In this document: piece by piece, positions 1-12,456 of the stretch
Numbering within the stretch: the first letter of the stretch is position 1
Layout of the letters: each line of letters opens with the position of its first letter
DNA from: Litomosoides sigmodontis
Lineage: Eukaryota; Nematoda; Chromadorea; Rhabditida; Onchocercidae
DNA length: 64,000 nucleotides
Direction of reading: 5' to 3'
Assembly (NCBI GenBank): GCA_963070105.1
Contig: OY718808.1
Location: 4,193,738 to 4,257,737, forward strand
The notes under the pieces: generated by a model
Told to the model about the DNA's origin: nothing
Seen by the model: only the letters and a program-made list of their open reading frames with translations
Database searches by the model: none
Translations under genes and position numbers: made by a program

Positions 1-195
1 AGAGTTTTGCATCTCATGTTACATTCGACAAAGTATTAACTTACATCCTCGGAAGTTAAAGTCCATTGAAAAATTCAAAGCTTAAGCAGGATAAAAATGG
101 ATAAAATGTCCTAACAAATTAAATGATGAATAAGAAATGCCATGAGTATATTATTATACAGACTCCAATAAGTAATGCTGCTAAAAGAACTTTAC

Positions 196-2891
196 CCTTA
201 TTTCTTCGTCATTGATATCAAAAGAATGACTATCCGAGAAATCCATAATAAATGTTCCGCTGGCTAAAAGAGGTACCGGTACTTTGCATGAGTTGAATGC
301 AGAAATTATGGTGCCCGTTGGAGCTGGATAACCGCTAACGCTCCGTGTTCCAGCTACAACGATTAATTCCTTTGCCGCACATGGTTCTTCACGTATCTGA
401 AAACATGCCAATGAATTTTAACAAGCATCCCAATGATCGACTGTACATCAGCATCTCACAATTTTGTAGTGTTCCTGCAATCCACTACCGATAACAGTCC
501 ACGAATCCTTAACATCCCAAGCACTACGTAAAACTAAAAAAGTTTTGAGAATCAATCAAATACCGTCCGCCATTGCGCAAAATTGGACCCTCTTCCTCAC
601 CTGCACACCCTCCTTTCTTGCGTTCATTTCAGCAGCGGCCAGATTCGAACCAACATCTCCAGATGCATACATCAATCCAACAACAGCACCAGCATGTAAA
701 GCTTTTTGCAGGCTAACAAGGGCTGAAACCAATCAATCATTGTACTGCATCTTTAGAATTAAAATTCAAATTTAAATAAAAAAAATAGACAACCGAAAAA
801 CACTCTGTACATGTCAACACAAGCATCACAACAAAACAGCTACAACAGGCACAACGATTTTTGGGTTATACTTACCAACTCCGACCGATTTTTTTCAATC
901 TTTCCGTTTTTTTTGAAGTAAAAATCCTGAAACTTCAGAGCGCGAAAATAAATTTTGGATGTAAAATTCAAAACAGACATGTGACGTCCTGAAATTTCCA
1001 TTAATAGTCCATGACGAGCTGACGAGAATGTCTCATACTACAACAGTTCAAATAAAGGACAACAAACGTGCAAGAACGAACAGTTAGGAAAGCGTATAGT
1101 AACCGCCTTTGGTGAATTTCCTATTACGGCTAACGTTTGAGTTAGTGTTGCTACTGCGCGTATCCACTGGTTTTTAGCTTCATCCAATGCAGCCGTAGCA
1201 GCAGCTGCATTCATCTACAAACCGATTTTATAAAGAAAGAAACCAAGATCACACAATTGACATACAAGTTGAGAATGAGAACAAAAGCGAATTTCTCAAT
1301 TAATAGAATTCATGAAATCAAGAGCAAAAGTTCTTATTCGTATAACCAATTAAAATTCCTATAATATGACGGGCGTTCGTATCATTGTTATTATAAATAT
1401 TATTAAGGAGACACAAATGTTTTGAGTTTCTACCCATTTAATCAAATCCCGCCCAAAATTGAAAAGATGGTTAAATCTTCTATACCCATTATCTGACTTG
1501 TTAGGCGATGGCAACCGATATTGACGACAGATTAAAACTTAAAACTTACTGCTCCATATGCACCAGTAGAATTATTTAACGAAACGATATTTTCAGCAAT
1601 TTCATTCGCAATTCGTTGATGTCCTTGCAAAGGACTAGTACCCATATGCGGTGTGCAGATAACATTTGGATGTTCAATCAACCCACGAAAAAGTGGAGCA
1701 TCCTGAAACTTTGATGCGTTACAAATGTCAATAGTGTGCACTACAAACAGTACAATAATTTTGTGAAACAATCATAAGTGGAGCACCAACCTCTACATAA
1801 ACGTCAAATGCTGCACCACCTACTCGTCCCTTGTTTAAGGCCTGCAGCATATCAACTTCGTTGACGATTCCAGCTTTGGCCATATTAATTATTTTCACAC
1901 CTTTTCGGCAACGAGTCAACGCTGAAGCGCATAATAAATTTTTGGTGCGTGGTATCAGTGGTACGTGAATGACAATATAATCAGCTTGAGGCCAAAGTTG
2001 ATCCAACGGTAGCCATCTAATACCATGCCGAGCGGCTTCCTACAAACATTTGACCAAATGCAATGGCATGATCCAAGATGACTTGGTCGCTTTATTCATA
2101 CGTAATAGAATTCCAAAGGCCTTACTACCGGAATTCCCACGCTTAAACCAGTGAAACTTTTAAATACCTGAATTGCTTCGTTCAGACTTAATATCTCACA
2201 CATTAATGCTCATCACTTCAATTTAAATCCACCATTTATTTAGGAACATTTTGCTTCCTATTTTTTAATAAACCAATGCAACTGAGATAAACAACTTAAA
2301 TGTTCAGAATATTTAATTTTAACCGAGAACTAAAAATTTATTAACCGAGAAAACAACCTAACCTCTTGTGTAACTTGTGGATCATATCCAAATGTTCGCA
2401 TACCAAAAACTTGCATACGTATTGCTATTTCCAAGCCAATGCGTCCTAAGCCAATGATTGCTAATGATTTTCCAAAAATCTGGAACAGAAAAGGATAGCT
2501 CATCCTGAATGATATTCCAAATTTGAAGGCAAATTTTTATAGAAAACATACTTTTCGAAAACATTTTCCATCTTTTAATATTCATTTCGCTCCTTCAAGA
2601 CGCAAAACTCAAAAAAATAAATAATGATGAAGTCAAAATCCAAATTGAAAAATATAAAGCTGTCAACAGATTATCCAAAAGTTTTTTTAAGACTGATATT
2701 AGAAGTTGCATTTTTAGTCAATAACGGATGTCCAACATTTCAGTAACAGATTGAGAATAATACCTCTTCCGCACATGCCTCTGTCCTTGTCCACTTACCC
2801 TCCTTCATTAATGCTACTGCTTGTGGAATCTTTCGAGCCAACGAAAGGATTAATGCACAGGTATGCTCAGCAATGTTTTCAGGTTTCTTGC
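196..2891 (-). CDS. D-3-phosphoglycerate dehydrogenase-like protein, 5'-truncated, runs off left edge
   Basis: Family role: oxidises 3-phosphoglycerate with NAD in cytosolic serine synthesis. Exons on the minus strand: 2891-2764, 2479-2363, about 2040-1790, about 1704-1550, 1214-1082 (this donor is uncertain), 722-601 and 396-196; more 3' coding probably lies left of the window. The NAD-binding fold is clear: GLGRIG loop, acidic residue in [13 protein letters not shown] with the catalytic His, and VYVE supplying the Glu. The later exons match the C-terminal intervening and regulatory regions of animal PHGDH. Two things are odd. The first recognisable exon starts mid-protein at NIAEHTCAL with no ATG, and the first ~100 residues of the family were not found upstream. 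The usual N-x-A-R-G-G signature reads NMAKAG, so the substrate-binding Arg is Lys. It may be a pseudoenzyme, a decaying copy or a misassembled locus. Identification of the family is firm; function is doubtful. Confidence 0.8.
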
Positions 2892-3125
2892 CTGCAAACA
2901 ACAACGTGAATTCACCCAACCTTATCAATTATTAAATATCAGAAAATAAAATCTTCGTGCAATTCTCGTTTCGTGTTTTAATATGCTGACGTACACCAAT
3001 GCACTATCGTCCGTACTACACATATATTAACATTTTTTGCTTAGAAAAGCTTTGAAAACAAATTTCTACAGAAATTTTAGTGTGACAAATTCTTTGTATT
3101 CTATGAAATCAAATAATATTCACAG

Positions 3126-4394
3126 TTAACTGTTCAAATTCGCAACGGAAAATGGACTAAATGCATGAAATGGCGTAGGAATTGACAAACCGTTATCGAC
3201 AATTTCCCAATTGTTGAGTATATATCGTTCAAAAATCTCATCGAAATGAGTCTCGAGTGAATTTCCACTATTGCCTTTTCGCTTCCGGCTACTTGTCGAT
3301 AAACCATTGGCTAACACTGTTGGGACTGCAATACCAGAGAGAGGAGCGGGGGCCGATGAAGAACTTACGGAGGGTGGTCGAGAATCTGCACCTTGGAATG
3401 AATTAATAATCATAGCTGTACTACTTTCCGGACTACTACGAATATCCTGTCCATTCATACCGTTCTGTTGTTCATCTTCGGTACCACCACTACTGGTAGC
3501 TGCGGTGGATGTTGCTGCCGATAACGGTATTACGCTTGTTCGATGAGCTGTTGTAGGCAGCATCATTTGTGTTCGCAAAGCTGGTTCTGAGCTAATCAAC
3601 GATGCAAGCAAATGAGTTGCTTTTGCGGTGCCATCACTATCGTCATCTTCAATTTTGATATTTTTAAGGAAGTCATTGCTATCACCAGCCGAATCCAGCT
3701 CACATTTTACGCCACCGGCAACCAAATTTAATAACTGCGAAGCAGAAGATGCCGAAAAGTCGGTGCCTAGATCGAATCCACCAGCAATGCTAGATATGTC
3801 AAAAATATTTCCAGCGGAACCGTTTAGCAATGCATTACTCATTTCCTGATATGCTTGTAATTGTGCCATTACAGAATCTTTTTTAAGATTACTACCATTA
3901 CCAATACCACCAATGTTGCCGTTATTATTATTATTATTATTATTCTTTCGTGCTGTCTTTTGTCTCGGACGTCCCTTAACAATTGCTTTTGCAAAACCGT
4001 TGGCTTCACGTTGCCGAGACTCTTCAATTGTTGGTGGGACACAGAAATGGTCGTTTGCTTCCGGAAAATCAGGATCATTCACAATGAAACCGTTTTTCAC
4101 AGCAATGCACGGAATTTGCGGTGGTTTCCCATCTGGTCCCGGTGGTACCTTATTCTTCATACTACGACATGACATACATCGATAGTAGCATGAACTAACA
4201 CCCGACTGATTAGTGAATCGAGTTTTGAAAGCAAATTCACGCCGATGCCCAGGATGTGAACGACTTTCGTATACTAGCACATGTCCACCAAATACTGTCG
4301 GAATGAATGTTGCCGGATGTGTGGTGAACTTCGGAAGTTCAGAAGCTGAGAAAACCATCGAAACAGGCCTTTGGTCCGCCGTGGTTGCTATTTC
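3126..4394 (-). CDS. Nuclear protein with FLYWCH-like zinc-binding domain and AT-hook-like motif
   Basis: One long exon, preceded by a splice acceptor (TTTCAG at 4400-4395). It is open from the acceptor; the first ATG is at 4358, giving 410 residues, with 12 in-frame codons before it that may be coding if an upstream exon exists. Residues 25-108 hold a Cys/His array: CYYRCMSC (C57, C61, C64), IPCIAV (C84) and DHFC (H104, C106), spaced like a FLYWCH/WRKY-GCM type zinc domain. A basic KGRPRQKTARK stretch (128-138) resembles an AT-hook. An eight-residue Asn run follows, encoded by an (AAT)n microsatellite, then an acidic Ser-rich segment typical of activation regions. I infer a DNA-binding transcription factor; I cannot name the orthologue. 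It lies head-to-tail about 235 bp upstream of the dehydrogenase-like exons, close enough for an operon but unproven. 5' exons, if any, lie in the 4.4-12 kb tract. Confidence 0.75.
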   Translation of the reverse strand, partial: EIATTADQRPVSMVFSASELPKFTTHPATFIPTVFGGHVLVYESRSHPGHRREFAFKTRFTNQSGVSSCYYRCMSCRSMKNKVPPGPDGKPPQIPCIAVKNGFIVNDPDFPEANDHFCVPPTIEESRQREANGFAKAIVKGRPRQKTARKNNNNNNNNGNIGGIGNGSNLKKDSVMAQLQAYQEMSNALLNGSAGNIFDISSIAGGFDLGTDFSASSASQLLNLVAGGVKCELDSAGDSNDFLKNIKIEDDDSDGTAKATHLLASLISSEPALRTQMMLPTTAHRTSVIPLSAATSTAATSSGGTEDEQQNGMNGQDIRSSPESSTAMIINSFQGADSRPPSVSSSSAPAPLSGIAVPTVLANGLSTSSRKRKGNSGNSLETHFDEIFERYILNNWEIVDNGLSIPTPFHAFSPFSVANLNS

Positions 4395-5165
4395 CTGAAA
4401 TATAATAGCTTAAAACAACTTTAACTGAGCTGAAATCAAATCTAAAAACTACAAATTTCCTTTGAAACTATAAAAATGCGCCAAATCATCAAGTAAAGTA
4501 CATATGTAAAAAAGATTATGACACTAAATAACAACGAAATCGGCGTCGGTTCATTTCAGACTTCGAATAGTAATAAAAAAAACAATACTTTGAACATTAT
4601 ACATTCGAATTATTTTCAATTCAAAACAGAAAGGAAAAAAATTGTAACGATAATAAAAAAAACAAATTACTGAAGAAAACTGTACAAGTCAGGTAAAGAA
4701 TTGAAGAACTGCTTGCGGGAAAATAGAAATCTTCGCTGGTTGGAATTACAATTACTTGTCTCTCTTATCTTTTCGTGAAAGAAAGAAAAAAGATCACTGT
4801 TAGAGATAGCTGCATTCCTGGATAAGTGAGAAACACTGATAGAAATTGAATAAGGGAGAAAACGAATGAAGCCCACTGGCATAATTGTTCGAACAAAATT
4901 TGGAATCAGTCAAGAACGACTTAATCCCATAAACGATACAAAGTATAGCAGAAGTAGCTTTAGCGTACTGTCAACAATTCCGACGTGAGCTGATGGATGC
5001 GTTGAGTTAATTAAGAAATGTCACGTTGATAGTAACCTAGCTGACGATAAAACTTTGTTGATAGATACAAGTACTGTAGAAGTGATAGGACTCGATTAGC
5101 CTAACGATAATTAAATGGCTGAGTGAAGAGAGCAATAAAGGATATGACCGGAAAACGCATATACA

Positions 5166-5225
<60 letters not shown>

Positions 5226-5271
5226 ACATACACACACACACACACATACACATGCACACACACACACACAC
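5166..5271. repeat. (CA)n microsatellite, interrupted
   Basis: CA dinucleotide array with a few TA and TG interruptions in its right third. The His/Thr and Cys/Val ORFs over it are repeat translations. Confidence 0.95.
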
Positions 5272-6874
5272 TTTTGCCCTTAATTGTGCAAAATTTACTA
5301 AAAGGAATGATCGCAGTGAGGACACAAAAGGTAAAGGATGTAAAATAAGGGATGGCGGGGAGGACAAAGGAGGTAGAAAAAAGATAGAGAGAGAGGGGAA
5401 GAGAGAAAATAAGGAAGAAAGCGGTAAAGAAAGAAGGAGAGAGATAAAAATGGAAAAAAGGAGTGTTAGGATGAGGTAGGTATATAACTACTTGACATGC
5501 TCCCCAAACCGACCATCATCCATTTCCCACCCGAAAAAGAAACGAGTACGCCGAGAAACTTTTGGATCGCATGATTGGCTCACCAACCAGCAAATTACTA
5601 TTTCAGAGCATATATTTTGTTGATGGGAGAATTTGTTGATTGAATGAGATGTTGTATTTGGGTATATATGTGCTGATGCTGATGATGATGGCTGTGTTTG
5701 GCAAGAATTGGTAGGAAAGAGAGGAGTGGGTAGTTGGATAGCAAAAGGTAGGTCCCGGGGTGTTATACCTGCAAATACCGGTTGCCGTTTAAAGATGAAA
5801 AAGTTCGATGCGAATGATGTTTGAGCTGGCGACGGACAAAATTCCGTGCCCAAAACATAAGCATGTGCCTTATGGCAAAAAGGAGAAGGGAGAATTTATT
5901 GTGTCCGTTAAAACTTTTCCAAAAGCCATTTAAAAATATTTTTTTGCTCAAATCTCAAATATCCACTTAATAAAAATAAAAAGTTAATTCTTTCTAGACG
6001 AAATCCTTTTTTCCTTCTTTTTTCTTCAACTTCCTCTTTCAAAATTACACATTGTGTACAAGTAGTACACCAATTCTTTACTAGAACTTCTCATACTATT
6101 TATCTACTACAGACAATATCGTCATAGTCCTCAGCAGCACTAGCACTGCTAAAATGTCTTTCAATAAGCATACGCTTTACATTTTCTCATTTAGGATGAA
6201 TGAATTACTATAGCCATAGCCATACGTCCACACATATACAATTAGCAAGAAATCATTTTAATGAAGCTTTTCAAAAAGAGCTCACATAACTATAATTAAC
6301 AGCAAGATCAAATGTTTGGCATACTTTTTTTTCTCTTTCTCTCTCTCCCTCTCTTCCTCCTCAAGTATGATACTACCGTGAACATACAAACTTTCCGTTC
6401 CATCGATCTTTCATGGCTGAATGTGCGACCAAATAAAATAACTGTCAATAGCCTTCCGTCTTCAAACTTCAAAATGGGGACACAATCGGCAATGCTGGTA
6501 TTGCTATGTCTTCATTGGTCTCATTTTAAGTCGCCAAAACCAGATTTTCATGAAATCTTGTCTTCTTGTCATTCTTCTTCTTCTTCTTCTTCTTCACCTC
6601 TCCCTCTCCCTTCCTCTTTTCCTGCCAATTCCTCAAGGCTTTGATAAGCCACTTTTATACCTACCTGTGCACCAATCATCACCATTACTGTCTATCCCTT
6701 ACCTATATCATTCAAATTCTCGTACTCGCATTCATCCATGTGAACACTTCCATCTCGTCATTATCACCATCTATTATCCTCTACCCGTTTTTGCAGCAAA
6801 CAATAGTGACGAATTATCACGGGCATATTTTACTTCAATGATGAGATAAGGTACGAAGACAAAATCCCCGGGGG

Positions 6875-6879
<5 letters not shown>

Positions 6880-6947
<68 letters not shown>

Positions 6948-6950
6948 TAT
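6880..6950. repeat. (TA)n microsatellite
   Basis: About 35 TA units with one TG interruption near 6929. Confidence 0.95.
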
Positions 6951-7919
6951 GCAATGATCACACAGAAGCATCTTATCATTTTACTGCTTTGCCGGTATCA
7001 GTGTTGTTGATGATTAAACTTATATTTCATATAATTTGAATATTTCGATAAATGAAAAAACACATAAACCAGATGGAATTCCGCACAATCTCAGGAGAAA
7101 TATTTGATAGAAAAAAGGAAAGACGAAAGAAAAGGTATAAAAGAAATATATTCAAATGTGAAGTGCAATGAGTGAAATAGTTTTAATATTTTAAAAGAGA
7201 CAAAACGAATAATAAAGAATAAAGCAGGAGAGAAAGAATCATATTGCATGGGAATTCTTTAAATTAAACTTCCTAAAAATGAAATTTTTGCGGAAATTCC
7301 TTAAATTACATTAGGAAAAATAAAGAAAAAAACTGTGAACGATGTTTTCTTTTTTTTACTAATAACATATGGAAAAAGGAAAATGCACCATTTACTGCTA
7401 GTATTTTCATTCTGACGTGTTAGGAAGAAAAAAGGAGAAAGGACGATGAAGTAAACAATGAAATTCTTATACTTTCATTCATTCCCACCTCATTCTCTTC
7501 AGGTAAAATTCTCCCATGCAATTTAATCAATTACATCTATGAATCAAACAAACAGAAAAAAAAAAACAATTAAACTTGTCTAGCAAATCATAAAATGGCC
7601 ATTACTACTTATTGATAGAATTGTTAAAGTATTCTTATAAATCATTCCTTTCTATCTTATGTTTTATTCGTTTTCTTTTTCAAAATTTCTAAGCCGCGCA
7701 GTGACAGTAAGATTTCTACTAACTTATCTTAAATTTCTAATTAAATGATTTAACCTGAAAAGAGATTCTTTTTTCTTCAGGTTCAATTTCAATTTTCAAG
7801 ATTTTACACTTTATCGAGAATAAGAGGGATCTCCCCACTGCTCTTTGTTCTAGTTCTTTCCGAAAGCAAACTTCACTCTCTACTACCTAAATTTGGAATA
7901 TCTGACTAAGTGGTAACAA

Positions 7920-8040
7920 CTCTGGTCAAGAATTTCATTGCAATAGTTGTAGTAGCACTAGCACCAACATACATAGTAGCGCTAGTAGTAGTTATAGTAG
8001 TAGTAGTGGCGGTAGTAGTAGTAGCATCACGCGCACCAAA
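7920..8040. repeat. Degenerate (TAG)n triplet array
   Basis: Imperfect AGT/TAG repeats mixed with GCA units; left member of a stack of four different simple repeats that ends near 8500. Confidence 0.8.
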
Positions 8041-8096
8041 CCAGTCGTAATTTTCGCAATGAGGACAACAGCAAATAATGCTGAGATCGTAAAGAA

Positions 8097-8165
8097 AACG
8101 AGTCGAGTCCAGTTGAGTCGAATCCAATCGAATTGAGTCAAGTTGAGTTGAATTGAGTTGAGTGG
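8097..8165. repeat. GAGTY-type minisatellite
   Basis: Five-base variants of GAGTT, GAGTC and GAATY follow one another for about 65 bp (gagtcgagtccagttgag and so on). Neither neighbouring array has this unit. Confidence 0.8.
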
Positions 8166-8287
8166 AATGGGACGCCCCGATCGGTACAATGGAAGTTTTG
8201 GTATGGAAATCGGAGCAAAAGGAGACCAAACAGGGTTGGCGATACAAGACACTACTCTCACAAAAGAACGGCAGAAAAGGTATGGTA

Positions 8288-8393
8288 CGGATGGATGAAA
8301 GGATGGATGGATGGATGGATGGATGGATGGATGGATGGATGGATAGACGGATGGATGGATAGACGGATGGATAGACGGATGGACGGACGGAAG
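8288..8393. repeat. (GGAT)n tetranucleotide array
   Basis: Continuous GGAT units in the left half; the right half alternates GGAT with AGAC and GGAC variants, a sign of older divergence. Confidence 0.95.
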
Positions 8394-8465
8394 AAAAGAT
8401 GCCTATGCCTTTGCCTTGCAGTAGAATGAATGATTGCTGCTGAGTGGTATTATAGAATGTTGAAA

Positions 8466-8491
8466 ATGTGTGTGTGTGTGTGTGTGTGTGT
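8466..8491. repeat. (TG)n microsatellite
   Basis: About 12 TG units. Confidence 0.9.
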
Positions 8492-8626
8492 AAAGAACGG
8501 GACATAGGCCCTTTAACGGCCAACTGAGTACCGTACACATCAGTAATGCCATGAAACATCACCCAATTCAATTGACCATTACATTATTATCATCATCACC
8601 ACCATCCCATCCCATCCATTCCTACT

Positions 8627-8653
8627 TTCTACTACTACTACTACTACTACTAC
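8627..8653. repeat. (CTA)n microsatellite
   Basis: Nine CTA units. Confidence 0.9.
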
Positions 8654-9765
8654 ACAACTAAAAGTTCAAAAGGCCATTCGTCCCATTTTTGAAATAAAAA
8701 AAAGTAAAGGATGGAAGCTAAAGAGTATCGATCAGGAAGAGAGAAAGGAAGAACGCTGTGAAGAAATGCCAAGTGACATGGAAACCAAATTGGTGCAGTT
8801 CACATCTAAGTAGCACATCTAACTGAAAAGTAAGAGGTCCGTGCAGAGCAGCACGAACATGTATATCCACATAAGTGGATCATCAATTTTATTGCTAACC
8901 TAATGCTACTTCACACTTACTACTTCTGATAATGCACAAGAATCACGTGAGGTAGGTAGAAATATGCGCAGATGGGCGCATGCATGTTAGGCTCACTTCT
9001 TCAAATGTCTCTGATTGCAAAGCTTTGAAAAAGACGTATGAATACGTGTCCTGAATCTCCGCCTGCTAATTTACTAAGCAATAGAGGACATGCATCTGCT
9101 TGAAATGTAACAATCCTACATTTACCCTTCTTAATAACTGCCCTATCGTCTGCACATTTCAGTAATGGATACTGTTCCGTGCCGGAACGCTTGCTTCCAG
9201 ATTTTCCTTGCAACTTCGAGAACACTTATCCGATGCATACACATTTCTCTCATTTTACTGCAGCGCAATCTGTTCGAACTCAGCTCAGCGACAGTTCTGA
9301 TGGGACTACTTTGGGAGAGTGAACGACGACGTATGTACGTGTAGATAAACCGGTAGAGCATATATGCTACGATTTAACTATCACTACTGATAATGCAGAT
9401 GCACGTACGAGCAGGAAGAAGTGAAGTGAAGCTGTACAAGGAAGGACACACACGCAAGCGCAACAACAAGAACACATGGACGGAGAGCGATATGATAGGA
9501 TGATGGCGGAGAGGTAGCGGCCTGAACTGTCCTGCTGCTATGTGCTGCTACGCTCGCTGATGCAAAAGCAGCCGCACCCATCACTTGCCCATTACCATCG
9601 ACCTAAAACTGTTGCCAATTCCTCGTAGCCCAATCCTACCACTACCACTACCACCCAAAATGTGGAAAGGACGAGGAACTGTGTGGGTGATGGATGTTTG
9701 CCTGATCATTTGGCCTTGCTTGTCGGCACGTAAGCTCACATACAGGCAAATAGACAGACGGACAC

Positions 9766-9790
9766 GCACACACACACACACACACACACA
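9766..9790. repeat. (CA)n microsatellite
   Basis: About 12 CA units. Confidence 0.9.
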
Positions 9791-10096
9791 GATACAAGAA
9801 GACATATATATAAGAGCCTAAGGAGGAAGTGTAACCGCCTATGGTGTACAGTTTAGTGATGGTACACAGAGAAATACAGGTGGGGGAAATACACTGAGTT
9901 AAGCACACATGCGTAACAGGCAGGCGGAGAGAGACACGGATCGAACATACAGAACAGAGTCAACGGACAATGTTTGCTGGCCTAGTTCGATTCATATTGA
10001 TTGAGGCCACAGATCAATCAGACCAATCTGTGCTTCTTCTCCTTCTTCATTCCTGCACACAACGCAACGGTCAACTCAACTCCGCTCCTCCTCCAC

Positions 10097-10223
<127 letters not shown>

Positions 10224-10407
10224 AAGAATGTAGGCCGTAAGCCTGCCGTGGCATGGCGGCATCACAATAGTTGTTGCTCCTCTCCTCCTCGACAGTGATG
10301 AGCAAACATTAAGGATAGGATAGATTAATTTGCCACCTAAAGCTCCTCTGATTCCTCGTCCGTCACTCTGCTCCGTCCCATTTCACATCTCTTTCTTACG
10401 TTCATCT

Positions 10408-10408
<1 letters not shown>

Positions 10409-10439
<31 letters not shown>

Positions 10440-10440
10440 C
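10409..10440. repeat. (CT)n pyrimidine tract
   Basis: CT run ending in CCTCAG then GTACGT, so it looks like a splice acceptor on the plus strand; no coding exon follows that I can support. Confidence 0.8.
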
Positions 10441-12398
10441 TCAGGTACGTCTCTGTCTATCGTTCCCATTTGATCCTTACCTCTTCTGTCACTTCCTACA
10501 ACAGTTTACAGTCCGTGCTTTGCTCGTTCACTCGTAAACACGTCGGACTATTTCATGACATTTAAAGGATGGGCGCTAAAGTCCTCCTCGCCTGTTCCGT
10601 GGATTCAATCACCTACCGCACTCGCGAAAGCGTGGAAGGCTCTCGTCAGCAATTAGATTAGAAACGAACGGATGTCCGAAATTCGAGATGACCAATGATT
10701 TCTGCAGTTATATCTTTGTGCTCTCTGAACCACTGGTTGTAACTAACCTTTATCATCCTAAGCACACATCCACCGCATAACTTTTAACTTGAAATTGATT
10801 GTGACCTTTTTACTGCAAGGTAGTGGTACTCTTCGTTACACTGAAAGCACTTCCGAATTCTTACTTTCATTTGATAAAAGGGAGTTGACTGGGATTTCTA
10901 TTGCAGTAACGCCTCAGATAGGTTTTGTGTCAACGTGAAAGTTCAAGCTGTGAATAAAAGATGATGGCAATAGAATGGTTTATAACCTAAAAGGCCTACT
11001 TATCTTTAATGCATCCGTTTATTGAAATAGAATTTTGAAGTTAATTCATACCAAATATCTAAAAAATGCATAACATACATATGCAATTCCAATGTATTTG
11101 ATTGAAATTTAATTTCTGATAAAATAAAATAGCAATATTTTATGGCGGGAAGAAATGCAAAATAAAACTGTCTAAGTGTGGCGGACCAAAATCAACGAAC
11201 GCGAAACTTTCTTGCTGTCATCTACCAATGTAAATTAATTTCAACAGAAAAAGACTAAAAATATCTTTTTTTTTTTAAAAAATTTAGTTGTTCATATGCT
11301 TAAATATAGCAAAATGGCTCTTCAAGGAAAACAATAGCAAACGATTAAATCCGAAATGAAAGCTGAATTTTCAGCTTGAAATTAAAATCTTTCTTTTCTT
11401 TACGCAAAAGAAACAGATAGTTGAATGGTTAAAAGTGAGGTATTGTGATGTCATCCTACTATACCAATCATTTCTTTAATGCTTAAATTAATGCTTCATT
11501 TTGACATTTTATGTTTTCAAAATTAAATTATCCTCTTTTTACATAAAAAAATTCATCGTTATTGTCGTTAATGAATTAATTTTGAAAGGAATAGAAAAAT
11601 TTTACACCTCTAAAATCTAATTCAAATTTTTTTTTTAATAAAAATAATTACAAACTCTCAAAAAATTCACTGATCAGTGATTGTAAAATGCTAGCATATC
11701 CAAGTATCATAAAATGATAATTAATTTTTAAGTTAAAAGACGGGAAATTTCGATGAAGAAAAATGGATGTGTCTGACGATGATTTCATACTCGTTGATAT
11801 CAATGATACTTCTATTCCTCGTCTCTTCTAATTTCCACGTTTCCGCAAACTACCATTGCTGCTACAAATTACGACAGCGATGACCTACAACGGCTACTGC
11901 AGCGTGCAACTACGACGACTACGTCTGCAACTATCTCTTCTGTTGTTTCTCTCCAATATACTTCCTCTCTTTCTTCTGCGTGGAAAATTCCTAGGGAAAC
12001 CGGTTCCGCCAGGTACCGGTGAGGTGTTTGGTTGATGATGCCTGTCTTACTATTCAACTAATTTCGCTACCTCTACGGCTACTGTTACTACAGGTAGCAA
12101 GTACTAATACGGTTCGCTACTATTAATAATCATTGCTGCAATTGTTGCCACTCTTAAAAGCTTATTATTATTATTATTACTATTACGATTTATGAAACAC
12201 TTGATATTACCACTATTACTATTATTATCATTAATATTATTAAATATTATCATTATTAAATATCATTATTAATTATTAATGTTAACTATTATTGTTGATC
12301 ATTATTATTAAATTATTATTCCAGTTATTATTATTATCATTATTATTATTATTAATTATTAGCATTAAATATCCGTATGTTGCTTAGGAATCACACGG

Positions 12399-12456
12399 AT
12401 ACACGTAAATACGCAAATCTATCCTTTCAGATACACGTAAATACGCAAATCCATCC
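12399..12456. repeat. Two-copy tandem repeat, 31 bp period
   Basis: GATACACGTAAATACGCAAA occurs at 12399 and 12430; the copies differ by one base over the first 27 positions. Confidence 0.85.

Noticed and set aside
545..775. Plus-strand ORF over the left edge
   Set aside because: Shadow of the PHGDH-like exon at 601-722 on the other strand.
3271..4398. Plus-strand ORFs opposite the FLYWCH-like exon
   Set aside because: Antisense shadows of a well supported minus-strand coding exon.
4950..5100. Plus-strand coding-like fragments ending VEVIGLD
   Set aside because: Two short frames that do not join, no start and no family; chance is a fair explanation.
5123..5479. Plus-strand ORF with His-Thr repeats and a Lys/Glu-rich end
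   Set aside because: Built on the (CA)n array and a purine-rich tract; no domain or splice support.
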